Made by a program: the position numbers and the translations under genes | Part shown: positions 29,507 to 38,924 of the stretch, one piece after another | Position numbering within the stretch: position 1 is the stretch's first letter | Layout of the letters: each line of letters opens with the position of its first letter | Assembly: GCF_009208105.1 (NCBI RefSeq) | Contig: NZ_WFKL01000001.1 | Location: 868,001-932,000 of the forward strand | Length of the DNA stretch: 64,000 bases | DNA from: Rouxiella sp. S1S-2 | GTDB taxonomy: Bacteria; Pseudomonadota; Gammaproteobacteria; Enterobacterales; Enterobacteriaceae | Reading direction: 5' to 3' | Notes under the pieces: model-generated | What the model was told of the DNA's origin: nothing | Databases searched by the model: none | What the model saw: the letters and a program-made list of their open reading frames with translations, nothing else

Positions 29507-30169
29507 TTAAGAGGCTATCTTGCGGCGGTTGCGCCAAACCACGAGCACCGCGCCAACCAGACCGGTCACTAACAGCAGGGCGGGCAGGATCATTAGCCCG
29601 GCCATGACTTTTTCTTCATGGCGCTGAACGAGAGGGATATGGCACAGCGCATAGCCCATGCCGACAATAACCCCGACCCACAGCACGGCGCTGAGCCAGT
29701 TAAACAGCTGAAATCGGGCATTATCAAGACCTGAAATACCGGCGATCGTTGGCAGTAGTGTTCGCACAAACGCCAGAAAACGACCGGCTAGAAGGGCGGC
29801 TAAGCCGTGTTTAAGAAACAAATTATGAGCGCGTTCGTGATAGCTCGCCGGCAGCTGCAACAGCCAACCTTTCACTATTCGAGTATGACCCAGCCATCGG
29901 CCCTGCAAATAACTGAACCAGCAACCCAGGCTTGAGGCCACGATTAAAATAATCAGCGTCGGTACCAGGCTCATGACCCCTTTTGACACCAGCGCGCCGG
30001 TCAGCAGCAGCAGGCTGTCACCGGGAAGGAAAGAGGCGGGCAGCAGACCGTTTTCAAGAAACAGCGTGGTAAACAGAACGGCGTAGACGACCCACAAAAC
30101 GTTTGGATTGGCTAAAACGCTAAAATCGTGTTGCCAGAGTGCGTGAAGAATCTGAGTTAATACCGCCAT
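29507..30169 (-). CDS. yghB: DedA-family inner-membrane protein YghB
   Basis: YghB (220 residues) is a DedA/SNARE-associated (VTT) membrane protein; E. coli YghB and YqjA are needed for normal membrane potential, drug tolerance and division. Typical motifs are [13 protein letters not shown] and [20 protein letters not shown] (substrate-gating Arg residues), plus several membrane spans. The start chosen opens [16 protein letters not shown], as in E. coli, with AGGA upstream; a longer frame adds 28 residues with no match. Confidence 0.94.
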   Translation of the reverse strand: MAVLTQILHALWQHDFSVLANPNVLWVVYAVLFTTLFLENGLLPASFLPGDSLLLLTGALVSKGVMSLVPTLIILIVASSLGCWFSYLQGRWLGHTRIVKGWLLQLPASYHERAHNLFLKHGLAALLAGRFLAFVRTLLPTIAGISGLDNARFQLFNWLSAVLWVGVIVGMGYALCHIPLVQRHEEKVMAGLMILPALLLVTGLVGAVLVVWRNRRKIAS

Positions 30170-30350
30170 AGTATTTCCTGTCTGATGTGCTGCAAAACGT
30201 GAAATTTCGGGCAACTGCCAGAGGTCACGAGAAAAGAAAAATAGTACCAACAACCTTTATAAGTATTTTACATATTATGGTCAAAAACCGCACACAATCC
30301 TATCAGATAAGTAAGGATTTGCGCGGCCTGTCGCAATGATTTTCTTACAC

Positions 30351-31538
30351 TCAGACGATGCGTGCAAAGGCCGAATTCAAATCGTCAATCAGGTCGTCAC
30401 AGTTCTCCAGCCCGATGTGTACGCGAACCAGCGTTCCGGTGAAATCAACCTGCTCCCCGGGTCGAATAGCCTGAATTTCTTCGGGCTGGTTAGCTAACAC
30501 CAGCGATTCGAAACCGCCCCAGGAGTACGCCATGCTGAAATGCTCAAAGTGGTCGAGATACTCGGCCAGCTGGCCGTCGGTCAGGCGCTTTTTCAGAATA
30601 AAGGAAAACAGGCCACAGCTGCCGGTAAAATCGCGCTTCCAAAATTCATGCCCCTGACTGCCGGGCAGCGCAGGGTGATTCACACGGGCAACGTCGGGAT
30701 GTGTTTCAAGCCACTGCGCGATACGCAGGCTGCTTTCTGCGTGCTGTTTGAGCCGAATGCCCATAGTGCGCAAGCCTCGACTGGCGACATAGGCCGTGTC
30801 GGCGTCAACCATTTGCCCCATCAGATAAGACTGCTCGCGCAGCTGTTCCCAACAGCGGGCGTTAGACACCGCCGTGCCAATCATCGCGTCCGAGTGGCCG
30901 ACAATGTATTTGGTGCCCGCCTGAATCGAAATATCAATATCAAACTCCAGCGCCTTGAACAAAATGCCTGCCGCCCAGGTGTTGTCGATCATGATAATGA
31001 CTTCCGGCGAGACCGCGCGCACGGCCTGCACGATAGCAGGAATATCAGGGACCTCCATAGTGATTGACCCCGGGGACTCAAGAAATACGATGCGCGTATT
31101 GGGCTGCATCATGCGGGCAATGTTCGCGCCAATCGAGGCCGGATAATAAGTCGTACTCACGCCGAGGCGGGTCAGTACTTTGGAGCAGAAATCCTGCGTC
31201 GGTTCGTAGGACGAGCTGGCCATCAGCACGTGGTCACCGGTTTCTATAAATGCCAAGATGGCGTTGCTCACCGCCGCCGCACCGCAGGGATAAAGCGCAC
31301 AGCCCGCGCCGCCTTCAAGCTCGACCATCGCCTCCTGCAGCGAAAAATGGGTTAACGTGCCGCGACGGCCATAAAACAATTCGCCGTTGGCGCGATGGGC
31401 AGTGGCGAACTTTTTTTCTGCAACGGACTCAAACACCAGTGAAGACGCTCGCTGGATAACAGTATTAACCGATCCCTGAGTAAATTTTTTGTCTCTTCCC
31501 GCGCTGATTAATGCTGTTTCAATCTTCTTGGATGTCAT
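30351..31538 (-). CDS. metC: Cystathionine beta-lyase
   Basis: MetC cleaves cystathionine to homocysteine, pyruvate and ammonia in methionine synthesis. PLP-dependent Cys/Met-metabolism enzyme, 395 residues. The PLP Lys is in [14 protein letters not shown] (about residue 210), with [10 protein letters not shown] before it and Arg/Tyr-containing [11 protein letters not shown] near residue 57. It is divergent from exbB, as in E. coli. No clear tandem met box was seen. Confidence 0.96.
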   Translation of the reverse strand: MTSKKIETALISAGRDKKFTQGSVNTVIQRASSLVFESVAEKKFATAHRANGELFYGRRGTLTHFSLQEAMVELEGGAGCALYPCGAAAVSNAILAFIETGDHVLMASSSYEPTQDFCSKVLTRLGVSTTYYPASIGANIARMMQPNTRIVFLESPGSITMEVPDIPAIVQAVRAVSPEVIIMIDNTWAAGILFKALEFDIDISIQAGTKYIVGHSDAMIGTAVSNARCWEQLREQSYLMGQMVDADTAYVASRGLRTMGIRLKQHAESSLRIAQWLETHPDVARVNHPALPGSQGHEFWKRDFTGSCGLFSFILKKRLTDGQLAEYLDHFEHFSMAYSWGGFESLVLANQPEEIQAIRPGEQVDFTGTLVRVHIGLENCDDLIDDLNSAFARIV

Positions 31539-31688
31539 AAGACCGCTTTCACCTTGTTAACTGGGCCATTTGGCGCTTTTTATTACGTTAACATGCCATC
31601 TCGCCTGGGTCAGTCATTTGGCAGCATGTGTGAGAAAGTTTCATATTTCACCCCTGGATGATTTTTTAGTCTTATGCGTAATGTAAAT

Positions 31689-31707
31689 AATAATGAGAAC
31701 TACTATC
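31689..31707. promoter_or_regulatory. Fur box upstream of exbBD
   Basis: AATAATGAGAACTACTATC matches the 19-base Fur consensus GATAATGATAATCATTATC at 14 positions and lies 75 bases before the exbB start. Iron repression of exbBD is known in E. coli, so the site is plausible. Confidence 0.7.
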
Positions 31708-31781
31708 ACTTGTGGCTTTTTTTTTGCTATGATTTGCCGCTATTAATATTTTCAATAAATGATTATGGCTGGAGGCGCTAC

Positions 31782-32825
31782 GTGCAAACGTGTCGCATTA
31801 AGATGAACAAAGCGGTGTCATTTTTGACGGACGTAAAACAGATGATGAGTACGCGTAAAAGTGGTACAGCAAGAATCGGTACTGTAATGACTTCATGGGT
31901 GCTGATTGCTGGATTAAGCGGCAGCGCGTGGGCAGCGCCTGCTTCCAATGCGTCCAACGCAGTTGCGCCTTCGCAGACTTCGTCTGCATCTGTCGAACCT
32001 TCAGCAGCGGCGCCAACCGCAACAGACGGTAGCGCAGCACCCGTGCTGCAGAGCACTAACGGTGCCGACAACGGCGCAGCTCAGTCTTCGCAAACGCCAA
32101 TCATTCCAAAAGACCTGTCCGTATTGGGCATGTATCAGCACGCCGACATCGTGGTAAAAATTGTCATGATTGGCCTGCTGCTAGCCTCTGTCGTGACCTG
32201 GACCTTACTGTTCAGTAAAGGTGCCGAAGTGTTCACAGGCAAACGTCGCCTGCGCCGTGAGCTTTCTTCACTGCTGCCGGTTCGCTCGCTGAAAGAGGCG
32301 CTGGAACAGGCTGAAAGCTTCTCCGCCAACAGCATCAGCAGCCAGATGCTGCGCGATGCCGAAAACGAACTTGAATTGTCGGCGGGTTCTAGCGACAACG
32401 GCGGTATTAAAGACAGGACAGGTTTCCGCCTTGAGCGTCGCGTAAGCGCTGCCGGTCGTCATATGGGGCGTGGTAACGGTATTCTGGCCACCATCGGGGC
32501 TATCTCACCGTTTGTCGGCCTGTTCGGCACGGTATGGGGCATCATGAACAGCTTCATCGGCATTGCCCAAACGCAAACGACCAATCTGGCCGTTGTGGCA
32601 CCGGGTATCGCCGAAGCCCTGTTAGCGACAGCGGTGGGTCTGATTGCGGCAATACCTGCGGTGGTTATCTACAATATTTTCGCCCGTACTATTGCGTCAT
32701 ACCGTCATCAGGTTGGCGACGTAGCGGCACAGATTCTGCTCTTGCAGGGTCGCGATCTGGATTTGGCAGCCAGTGCCGATGAAGCACCGCGCGCCCAGGC
32801 GGGTCATAAGTTACGCGTAGGGTAA
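31782..32825 (+). CDS. exbB: TonB-system proton channel subunit ExbB, long form
   Basis: ExbB with ExbD uses the proton gradient to energise TonB for iron-siderophore and B12 uptake. The start is inferred to be GTG at 31782, because a perfect GGAGG lies six bases before it; internal ATG codons lack such a site. The 347-residue protein has a signal-peptide-like segment ([15 protein letters not shown], then an Ala/Ser-rich periplasmic stretch) absent from E. coli ExbB (244 residues). The core MotA/TolQ/ExbB domain follows ([34 protein letters not shown]). exbD follows after seven bases. A Fur box lies upstream. Confidence 0.93.
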   Translation: MQTCRIKMNKAVSFLTDVKQMMSTRKSGTARIGTVMTSWVLIAGLSGSAWAAPASNASNAVAPSQTSSASVEPSAAAPTATDGSAAPVLQSTNGADNGAAQSSQTPIIPKDLSVLGMYQHADIVVKIVMIGLLLASVVTWTLLFSKGAEVFTGKRRLRRELSSLLPVRSLKEALEQAESFSANSISSQMLRDAENELELSAGSSDNGGIKDRTGFRLERRVSAAGRHMGRGNGILATIGAISPFVGLFGTVWGIMNSFIGIAQTQTTNLAVVAPGIAEALLATAVGLIAAIPAVVIYNIFARTIASYRHQVGDVAAQILLLQGRDLDLAASADEAPRAQAGHKLRVG

Positions 32826-32832
32826 GTCAATC

Positions 32833-33264
32833 ATGGCAATTCGTTTGAACGACGACCTCGATGAAAGCGGCGAAATGCATGACATTAACGTCACGCCGTT
32901 TATCGACGTTATGCTGGTGCTGCTGATCATCTTTATGGTGGCAGCGCCTTTGGCAACGGTAGACGTGCGGGTTAATTTGCCGGCTTCTACCGCCCAGTCA
33001 CAGCCTCGCCCACCTAAGCCGGTGTTCCTGTCGGTGAAAGCGGACAACCAGATGTTCCTCGGTGACGACCCGGTCACCGCGGCGAGCTTGGGCGCGATGC
33101 TGAGCCAGCTCACCCAGGGTGATAAGCAGACCACTATTTTCTTCCGCGCCGATAAAACGGTGGATTACGCCACTATCATGAGCGTGATGGATAACCTGCG
33201 TACCGCCGGTTACCTGAAAGTCGGTCTGGTGGGCGAAGAGAAAAACGGCGCAGCGGCCAAGTAA
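32833..33264 (+). CDS. exbD: TonB-system protein ExbD
   Basis: ExbD, 143 residues, has one N-terminal membrane span (VTPFIDVMLVLLIIFMVAAP) whose Asp is the proton-carrying residue, and a periplasmic domain. It is translated seven bases after exbB and ends at a strong terminator, giving a two-gene Fur-controlled operon. Confidence 0.97.
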   Translation: MAIRLNDDLDESGEMHDINVTPFIDVMLVLLIIFMVAAPLATVDVRVNLPASTAQSQPRPPKPVFLSVKADNQMFLGDDPVTAASLGAMLSQLTQGDKQTTIFFRADKTVDYATIMSVMDNLRTAGYLKVGLVGEEKNGAAAK

Positions 33265-33288
33265 ACGACACACCGTTATCACCACGTT

Positions 33289-33327
33289 AAAAAGCCTGAG
33301 ACATTCCATTGTCTCGGGCTTTTTTAT
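33289..33327 (+). terminator. Terminator of exbBD
   Basis: Stem AAAAAGCCTGAGACA / TGTCTCGGGCTTTTT (one G-T pair) with a T run. Confidence 0.9.
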
Positions 33328-33381
33328 TGAGATCGGCAGGGGCTGTTATACTTAATGTTGGTTTGACTGGCAGGAGGACAC

Positions 33382-34035
33382 ATGACACTCGATCTTTTCG
33401 ATCACCCGGATTTTCACCCAAGCTGGCGTGAGGACTTGTGCCCCGGCGCCGTGGTGCTGCGCGGTGCTGCGCTGGCCGACTGCCGTGAACTGCTTAAGGC
33501 TATCGACAATATTGCCATTCAGGTGCCTTTTCAGTATCGCGCTACGCCTGGCGGTTATGCAATGTCGGTGGCGATGACCAACTGTGGTGACCTGGGGTGG
33601 GTGACCGACCAGCAGGGGTATCGCTACCAGTCTACTTCGCCTGAAACCCAAAGGCAGTGGCCTGCTATGCCGGATTTGTTTCGCACCTTGGCCATTCATG
33701 CCGCACGCGAAGCTGGTTTCGATGATTTCATGCCCGATGCCTGCCTGATTAACCGCTACCAGGTTGGTGCCAAAATGTCGCTGCATCAGGATAAAGACGA
33801 AGAGGATTTCGGACAGCCGATTGTATCGATTTCCCTCGGGCTGCCTGCCGTGTTTCAGTTTGGCGGGCTGGAGCGCAGCGATAAAACTCAGCGCGTCAAT
33901 TTGACCCACGGCGACATTGTGGTGTGGGGAGGGCCTGCGCGCCTGCGCTACCACGGTATTTTGCCTCTGAAAACGGGTGAACATTCGTTAACCGGCCAGT
34001 ACCGCTTTAATCTGACGTTTCGTAAGGCGCATTAA
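33382..34035 (+). CDS. alkB: DNA oxidative demethylase AlkB
   Basis: AlkB is an Fe(II)/2-oxoglutarate dioxygenase that removes 1-methyladenine and 3-methylcytosine from DNA. 217 residues. Iron ligands: MSLHQDKDE (HxD) and LRYHGILPL (second His). 2-oxoglutarate-binding Arg residues are in RFNLTFRK (RxNxTFR). The nucleotide-flipping region RATPGGYAMSV and NRYQVGAK are intact. In E. coli alkB follows ada; here it stands alone after exbBD, so adaptive-response control is not evident. Confidence 0.96.
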   Translation: MTLDLFDHPDFHPSWREDLCPGAVVLRGAALADCRELLKAIDNIAIQVPFQYRATPGGYAMSVAMTNCGDLGWVTDQQGYRYQSTSPETQRQWPAMPDLFRTLAIHAAREAGFDDFMPDACLINRYQVGAKMSLHQDKDEEDFGQPIVSISLGLPAVFQFGGLERSDKTQRVNLTHGDIVVWGGPARLRYHGILPLKTGEHSLTGQYRFNLTFRKAH

Positions 34036-34048
34036 GCGTCTACAGGAC

Positions 34049-34084
34049 GTTCTTAAACGGCCTCTTTTGAGGGCTATAAAGAAC
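34049..34084. repeat. Interrupted hairpin after alkB
   Basis: Outer arms GTTCTT / AAGAAC and inner arms CCTC / GAGG (TTTT loop) are separated by symmetrical 6-base internal loops. It may end alkB transcripts or fold in the leader of the cold-shock-domain gene. Confidence 0.35.
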
Positions 34085-34213
34085 AGGAAAGCGCAGGACT
34101 TCGCATGCAATGTGCATTAAACTAGGCGACTTCACTGATTTACCCCCACGTTTAGCGTAGACGTCGGGCGTGAACAGGCATTTTTTGAACGAATTTATTA
34201 GGCGGTAAGAGCG

Positions 34214-34693
34214 ATGAACGGTGTAATCACAACCTGGTTTGAAGATAAAGGTTTTGGCTTTATCAAAGATGAAAACGGTGATAACCGTTATTTCCATGTG
34301 ATTAAAGTCGCCAACCCTGATTTGATCAAAAAAGATGCCGTGGTGACCTTTGAGCCCACCACCAATAACAAAGGCCTGTCGGCTTTTGCGGTGAAAGTGG
34401 CACCCGAGAGCAAGCATATTCACATTGCCGGCGAGCGCATCAAAATCACCAGCATCAAGTCCTTCCTGGCCTACAGCGAAGAAGTGCCTGCGGACTCAAA
34501 AATCGATAAAGAGAACGCCGTGCTGTCCGTTGGTCTGTTGATGAACCGCATTAAGCCGAAAGACGAAGAGACCAAAGCCGAAACGCGAACCATGAAAAAA
34601 CTGCTGGTAACCACTTTCCAGAATACCAGCTATGTTTTTTCTGAAGACGAAATTGACGTCGACGCTACGGTAAAAATTCTCAAGGCACTGTAA
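34214..34693 (+). CDS. Cold-shock-domain protein with an uncharacterised C-terminal region
   Basis: Residues 1-65 are a cold-shock (OB-fold) nucleic-acid-binding domain: GVITTWFEDKGFGFIKDENG has the RNP1-like KGFGFI, and RYFHV is the RNP2-like part. Residues 70-159 (AGERIKITSIKSFLAYSEEV onward) have no match that I recognise; they contain charged segments and a beta-rich end (KLLVTTFQNTSYVFSEDEID). The protein is more than twice the size of CspA paralogues. Its 3' end overlaps the convergent AraC gene by 14 bases. An RNA-binding role is likely; the specific target is unknown. Confidence 0.8.
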   Translation: MNGVITTWFEDKGFGFIKDENGDNRYFHVIKVANPDLIKKDAVVTFEPTTNNKGLSAFAVKVAPESKHIHIAGERIKITSIKSFLAYSEEVPADSKIDKENAVLSVGLLMNRIKPKDEETKAETRTMKKLLVTTFQNTSYVFSEDEIDVDATVKILKAL

Positions 34694-35477
34694 TTCCTGT
34701 CTGACCCGCGCTAACAGCCGAATCAGCCCTCATCAGGCTGCGCATATAACGTCCAGGCGGCTCGCCCAAGAGCCGCGTAAACATGGTCGAAAAAGCATTG
34801 GCGCTTTGATAGCCCAACTCCAGCGCCACCTGCGTAAGATTTTGCCCTCTCGACAGTCGGTCTACGGCGCTCACTACCCGTAGATGGTCTCGCCAGCGAG
34901 TAAACGTCATCCCGGTTTCGGCCTGAAACAAACGCGCCAGCGTGCGCGGGCTGCAGGCCGCAATTTCTGCGACCTGTTCAAGCGAATAACGACTCCCCGG
35001 ATCTTGCTGCAACAGGCCGGTTATCTGGCGCAGGCGGCGATCCTTTCCCTTGGAAATAAACAGCGAGATGCCGGAAGACGCCGCACCGAGCTGGTGGACG
35101 ATCAGCTGGCAGATAGCCGGAATATCGGCATTATTTCGCCCGGGTGTGGCAAAGGTCAGCGCTTCGATCGCCAGTTCGCGAAGTAAATCTGAAACATGCA
35201 GCGTCAGGCACGCTTTTGGCAGGGTCGCGCAAAGCTGCGGCGCAATCAGCAGCTGGATCACGTTCGAGAGTTCGCTGTAGGAGGCAGTATGCGCGACATC
35301 GGGCATCACCCACACCGCGCGCCCCGGCGGCGCCAGCCACCATCCGTCACGGGTCGTTATTGACGACGTTCCCTGCGTCACGAAGGTGAGTTGCCCCTGC
35401 GGATGACGATGTTCGGCGACCTGCGTACCAGCGGAATGACTAAAACGCCTGGCTTCAAGAGGGATTAAGAGCGACAT
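34680..35477 (-). CDS. AraC-family regulator with N-terminal cupin
   Basis: 265 residues. The N-terminal domain is a cupin (AEHRHPQGQLTFVTQG, WLAPPGRAVWVMPD) and the C-terminal 100 residues carry the AraC double helix-turn-helix (YSLEQVAEIAACSPRTLARL; LTQVALELGYQSANAFSTMF). The layout matches the NimR/YdeO-like cupin-AraC regulators that often control a neighbouring exporter. It is divergent from the FMN reductase gene 111 bases away, its likely target. Confidence 0.85.
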   Translation of the reverse strand: MSLLIPLEARRFSHSAGTQVAEHRHPQGQLTFVTQGTSSITTRDGWWLAPPGRAVWVMPDVAHTASYSELSNVIQLLIAPQLCATLPKACLTLHVSDLLRELAIEALTFATPGRNNADIPAICQLIVHQLGAASSGISLFISKGKDRRLRQITGLLQQDPGSRYSLEQVAEIAACSPRTLARLFQAETGMTFTRWRDHLRVVSAVDRLSRGQNLTQVALELGYQSANAFSTMFTRLLGEPPGRYMRSLMRADSAVSAGQTGITVP

Positions 35478-35588
35478 GGCATAACCTCAAAGCGAGTTGT
35501 CAGTTACGCGAATGTTTTTATCATTAATATTGTCATAATGCCATTTATTCGCCGCTCACTGAACTGAGCGCCATTTAAATGAGGAAAT

Positions 35589-36134
35589 ATGATGACTAAA
35601 TCACTGCGTATTGTCGGCATGGCAGGTAGCCTGCGTAACGATTCTTACAGCAAGATTGTATTGAATTCGCTGGTTGAAATGCTGCCCAAAGGTGCCGAAT
35701 TTGCCAGTCTGGAGATTGGAGCACTGCCTTTTTATAACCAGGATCTCGATTTGCCGGTGGGTCCCGCCGACGTGCATCAGGCGCGTGACTTAGTCGCCAA
35801 CGCCGACGCCGTTTTGATTGTTGTACCGGAATTTAACCATGGTCTTCCGGGCGTGCTGAAAAATGCCCTTGACTGGCTATCGCGCCCGGCCTTTACCAGC
35901 AGCATGGTCGGTAAGCCGGTGATGTTCGTTACCCTTTCGCCCGGCGCGCTGGGTGGCGTAAGAGCGCAGTATCAACTGCGTGAAACCCTAGCGTCTATGT
36001 TGTGCAAACTCGATCCCTTGCCTGAAGTCGTCATTACTTTCGTCGGACAAAAGGTCAGTGAAGGGCGGTTGACCGATGAGTCCACCCGCCTCTTTGTTCA
36101 GAAGACCCTCAATCAATTCCTTGATAGAATTTAA
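35589..36134 (+). CDS. NAD(P)H-dependent FMN reductase (ChrR/YieF-like)
   Basis: 181 residues, flavodoxin-like fold. The FMN phosphate loop is AGSLRNDSYSK near the N-terminus, and PEFNHGLPGVLKNALDWLSR (about residues 80-99) is the signature of the ChrR/YieF group. These enzymes reduce quinones, chromate and other electrophiles. Two adjacent ATG codons could start it (35589 or 35592); GAGG lies 4 or 7 bases upstream. The XapX gene follows by 20 bases, so the two form a small operon divergent from the AraC gene. Confidence 0.88.
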   Translation: MMTKSLRIVGMAGSLRNDSYSKIVLNSLVEMLPKGAEFASLEIGALPFYNQDLDLPVGPADVHQARDLVANADAVLIVVPEFNHGLPGVLKNALDWLSRPAFTSSMVGKPVMFVTLSPGALGGVRAQYQLRETLASMLCKLDPLPEVVITFVGQKVSEGRLTDESTRLFVQKTLNQFLDRI

Positions 36135-36154
36135 GATCTTACCGGGAAAGTAAC

Positions 36155-36319
36155 ATGCAGATTTTCTATGCGTTGATCGCGGGACTGTCGGTTGGCCTGT
36201 TTTTCTCTTGGTTAAAACTGCCGTTACCTGCTCCGCCGACCCTTGTGGGCATCGTCGGGGCAGCGGGCGTTTTTCTGGGCAGTGTGTTATTCAAGACCGT
36301 TAGCGCCTATTTTCACTGA
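36155..36319 (+). CDS. XapX-domain small membrane protein (DUF1427)
   Basis: 54 residues with two hydrophobic spans (IFYALIAGLSVGLFFSWL and TLVGIVGAAGVFLGSVLF) joined by a Pro-rich LPLPAPP loop, the known XapX layout. GGGAAAG precedes the ATG. It is 20 bases after the FMN reductase gene and overlaps the 3' end of the convergent MFS gene by seven bases. Its function is unknown. Confidence 0.8.
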   Translation: MQIFYALIAGLSVGLFFSWLKLPLPAPPTLVGIVGAAGVFLGSVLFKTVSAYFH

Positions 36320-37863
36320 TCCTGCGGGTAAAGTGGTTCGCTAACCGGCTGTGGTGCGGTGTGTTTTTTCAAACACAGGGCAACATAGACGATCACTGCT
36401 GAAATCAGTGTCAGCGCGGCAAGCCAAAGCAGCAGGTGATGCAACGCGCCGGCATAGATTTCAGTAAGCTGTTGGGCGCTAACCTGCGGCAATGCTCGCT
36501 GAGTCTGATGCAAGTCACCGGTCGCCAGTCGTTGTATAGCAACGCTTGCCGATGCGCTATCACTGTCCTTCGTAAGTTTTACTATCCCCTGACCGACAAA
36601 ACCTGCCAGCATTGCGCCGACAATTGCCAGCGCAATGCCCTCACCGGCAACGCGGGTGGTGCTGAAAATACCGGTCGCCATCCCCGCGCGCTCTTTTGGC
36701 ACGACGCTTATCGAAAGCCCGTCCATCAAGCCCCACGGCAGCCCAATCCCAATGCCTACCACCGCCATGGGCAGCAGCGTCGCCAGCATATTCTGACTGG
36801 CAATGCTCTGACTTAGCCAGACGAGACCGACGGCAGCAATCAGCAATCCGCCGGTGCAAACAATGCCTGCAGATATCCAGCGGGTAAGGAATGCAGCCAG
36901 CAGCGGCACGACCAACATCGGTAGCGAAAGCGCCATCATCATCAGCCCGGCCTGCTCCTCACTCATACCGGCTATGCCGATAAACTGCATCGGTAACAGC
37001 ACCAGTAGGACCACAAAGGCAAAAGCGGTGGCCAGCGGCAGTGCCTGTACGCCAATGAAGCGCGCATAGCGGAAAAGTGAAAGATCGAGCATCGGATGGC
37101 TGACCTTCCTTTCAACCACAATGAACAACACCAGTAGCACCAGCGTGGCAAACAGCAGAGCCATCACCTCAAAGCTGGTAGCTCCCTTCACCGGAATATC
37201 CATCAGTCCCCAGGTCAGCAGAGCCAGCATGGCGGTGAAAAGGAGTGTGCCGGGCCAGTCGATTCCTGCCGCATTAGGATTTTTCGACTCATTCAGGCGC
37301 GTCACGCCGATAGAGAGCGAAAGCAGGGCAATCACCATTGAGGATAAAAACACTGACCGCCATCCAAAATGCGCGATCAATAATCCGGCTAAAAACGGGC
37401 CAAAGGCCAGGCCAATGCCAAAGCTGCTGCCGAGCAGACTGAAGGCGCGAGTTTGCGCTCGGCCGCTAAATTCGTGCGCCAACGAGGCAGAGCCTCCCGC
37501 CAGCGCGGCGGCGGCGGCCACGCCCTGAGCGGCGCGCATCACGTCAATCCACAGCAGGTTAGAGCTAAAGCCTATTAGCCCAGAGAGCAGAGCAAACAGT
37601 GAAACGCCGACGATAAATACTTTTTTGCGGCCAATCTCGTCGGCCAGTGCGCCAGCTGCCATCAAGAAACAGCCAAAGCTCAGCATAAACGCATTGGTTA
37701 TCCAGCTGAGCGCCTGCGCGCTGCCACCCAGTTCACGGCCAATGACCGGTGTGGCAATGGAGCCACTCACGAAGCTCAACGGCAGAATAATCGCCGCCAG
37801 ACAGATGGCGACCAGCACCGGCGTTTTACTCGGCGGCGCGGCGGTAATAGAAGGATTACTCAT
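36313..37863 (-). CDS. MFS exporter, DHA2 (14-TM) family
   Basis: 516 residues with about 14 membrane spans. The family motif A is degenerate (GALADEIGRKK, after span 2) and the DHA2 motif C-like GPFLAGLLIAHFGWRSVF is seen in span 5. DHA2 members export drugs, dyes or quaternary ammonium compounds. GGAG lies seven bases before the chosen ATG (MSNPSIT). It is divergent from a LysR regulator with about 130 bases between, the usual arrangement for a regulated exporter. The substrate cannot be told from sequence. Confidence 0.88.
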   Translation of the reverse strand: MSNPSITAAPPSKTPVLVAICLAAIILPLSFVSGSIATPVIGRELGGSAQALSWITNAFMLSFGCFLMAAGALADEIGRKKVFIVGVSLFALLSGLIGFSSNLLWIDVMRAAQGVAAAAALAGGSASLAHEFSGRAQTRAFSLLGSSFGIGLAFGPFLAGLLIAHFGWRSVFLSSMVIALLSLSIGVTRLNESKNPNAAGIDWPGTLLFTAMLALLTWGLMDIPVKGATSFEVMALLFATLVLLVLFIVVERKVSHPMLDLSLFRYARFIGVQALPLATAFAFVVLLVLLPMQFIGIAGMSEEQAGLMMMALSLPMLVVPLLAAFLTRWISAGIVCTGGLLIAAVGLVWLSQSIASQNMLATLLPMAVVGIGIGLPWGLMDGLSISVVPKERAGMATGIFSTTRVAGEGIALAIVGAMLAGFVGQGIVKLTKDSDSASASVAIQRLATGDLHQTQRALPQVSAQQLTEIYAGALHHLLLWLAALTLISAVIVYVALCLKKHTAPQPVSEPLYPQDQ

Positions 37864-37992
37864 GAGGCTTCTCCAGATCATACAAAATAAAACTCGGTCT
37901 CATGATGATAAAATGTCCGTAATTTGACGGAAACAGGCTTTATGTCCGATGATTAAGGACAAAAGCGCTCTAATAAGGTTGTGGCTAAGAGT

Positions 37993-38877
37993 ATGGATAA
38001 CATCAATGGCATGCTGGCGTTCGTGCGCGCCGCCCAGTTTCAAAGCTTTACCGCCGCGGGAGAACGACTCGGGATTTCGGCTTCTGCGGTGGGAAAAAGC
38101 GTGGCTCGCCTGGAGACAAGGCTCAACGTCAGGCTATTTAATCGCAGCACCCGTCGCATCAGCCTCACCGATGAAGGCCAGCTTTTCTTCGAGCGCTGTC
38201 AGGCTATTGTGTCGCAAATTGAAGAGGCCGAGCATGAGCTTTCCAGGCTTTCCTCCCTGCCGCGCGGTAAGCTGCGGGTCAGTTTACCGGCGATTGGCTA
38301 TCGCATACTGCTGCCTTATCTTGCCGAATTTATGCAACGTTATCCTGAAATTGAGCTGGAACTGGATTTCAGCGATCGGATGGTCGATATCATTGCCGAA
38401 GGCGTGGATGTTGCGGTGCGCAGCGGTGAATTAACGGATTCCGAGATGATGTCGCGCACGCTGGGACCGTTTCGCTTTGTCATCGTTGGCAGTCCGGGCT
38501 ATTTTGCTCGTCATCCACAGCCGCAGCACCCACAGGACTTGCTGCAGCACCTGTGCCTGCGCTATCGCTTTCCTAAAAATGGCCAGTTTCAGAGCTGGGA
38601 TTTTAACGAGGACTATCACATAACTCTCCCCGTACCGCTGTCATTCAATAACCTTGAAGGGCTGCTGCAGGCGTCACTGCGCGGAGTTGGCCTAACCTAC
38701 GTGCCGCAGTTTATTGTGCGAGAGTATCTGGCGTCCGGGGAGCTAATTTCTGTGCTTGAAGACTGTTTAAGTGACGCAGGAAAATTTTCGATGGTTTGGC
38801 CCAGCAGCCGTCATCTGTTGCCGAAAATTCGCGTATTTATTGATTTTCTGACTGAAAAGAAGGTATTGGGAGAATAA
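37993..38877 (+). CDS. LysR-family regulator
   Basis: 294 residues. N-terminal winged helix-turn-helix (MLAFVRAAQFQSFTAAGERL; ISASAVGKSVARLETRLNVR) and a periplasmic-binding-protein-like effector domain from about residue 90. It belongs to the YafC/DmlR-like group. GTG four codons upstream is an alternative start. It is divergent from the MFS exporter, which it probably regulates. Ends facing the PPK2 gene across a hairpin. Confidence 0.88.
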   Translation: MDNINGMLAFVRAAQFQSFTAAGERLGISASAVGKSVARLETRLNVRLFNRSTRRISLTDEGQLFFERCQAIVSQIEEAEHELSRLSSLPRGKLRVSLPAIGYRILLPYLAEFMQRYPEIELELDFSDRMVDIIAEGVDVAVRSGELTDSEMMSRTLGPFRFVIVGSPGYFARHPQPQHPQDLLQHLCLRYRFPKNGQFQSWDFNEDYHITLPVPLSFNNLEGLLQASLRGVGLTYVPQFIVREYLASGELISVLEDCLSDAGKFSMVWPSSRHLLPKIRVFIDFLTEKKVLGE

Positions 38878-38881
38878 TTCT

Positions 38882-38907
38882 CGATCCCGCAGTGTCTCGC
38901 GGGATCG
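38882..38907. terminator. Hairpin between the LysR and PPK2 genes
   Basis: Perfect 9-bp stem CGATCCCGC / GCGGGATCG with an 8-base loop between convergent genes. Confidence 0.7.
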
Positions 38908-38924
38908 GAATGAAGCAGCGCAGA

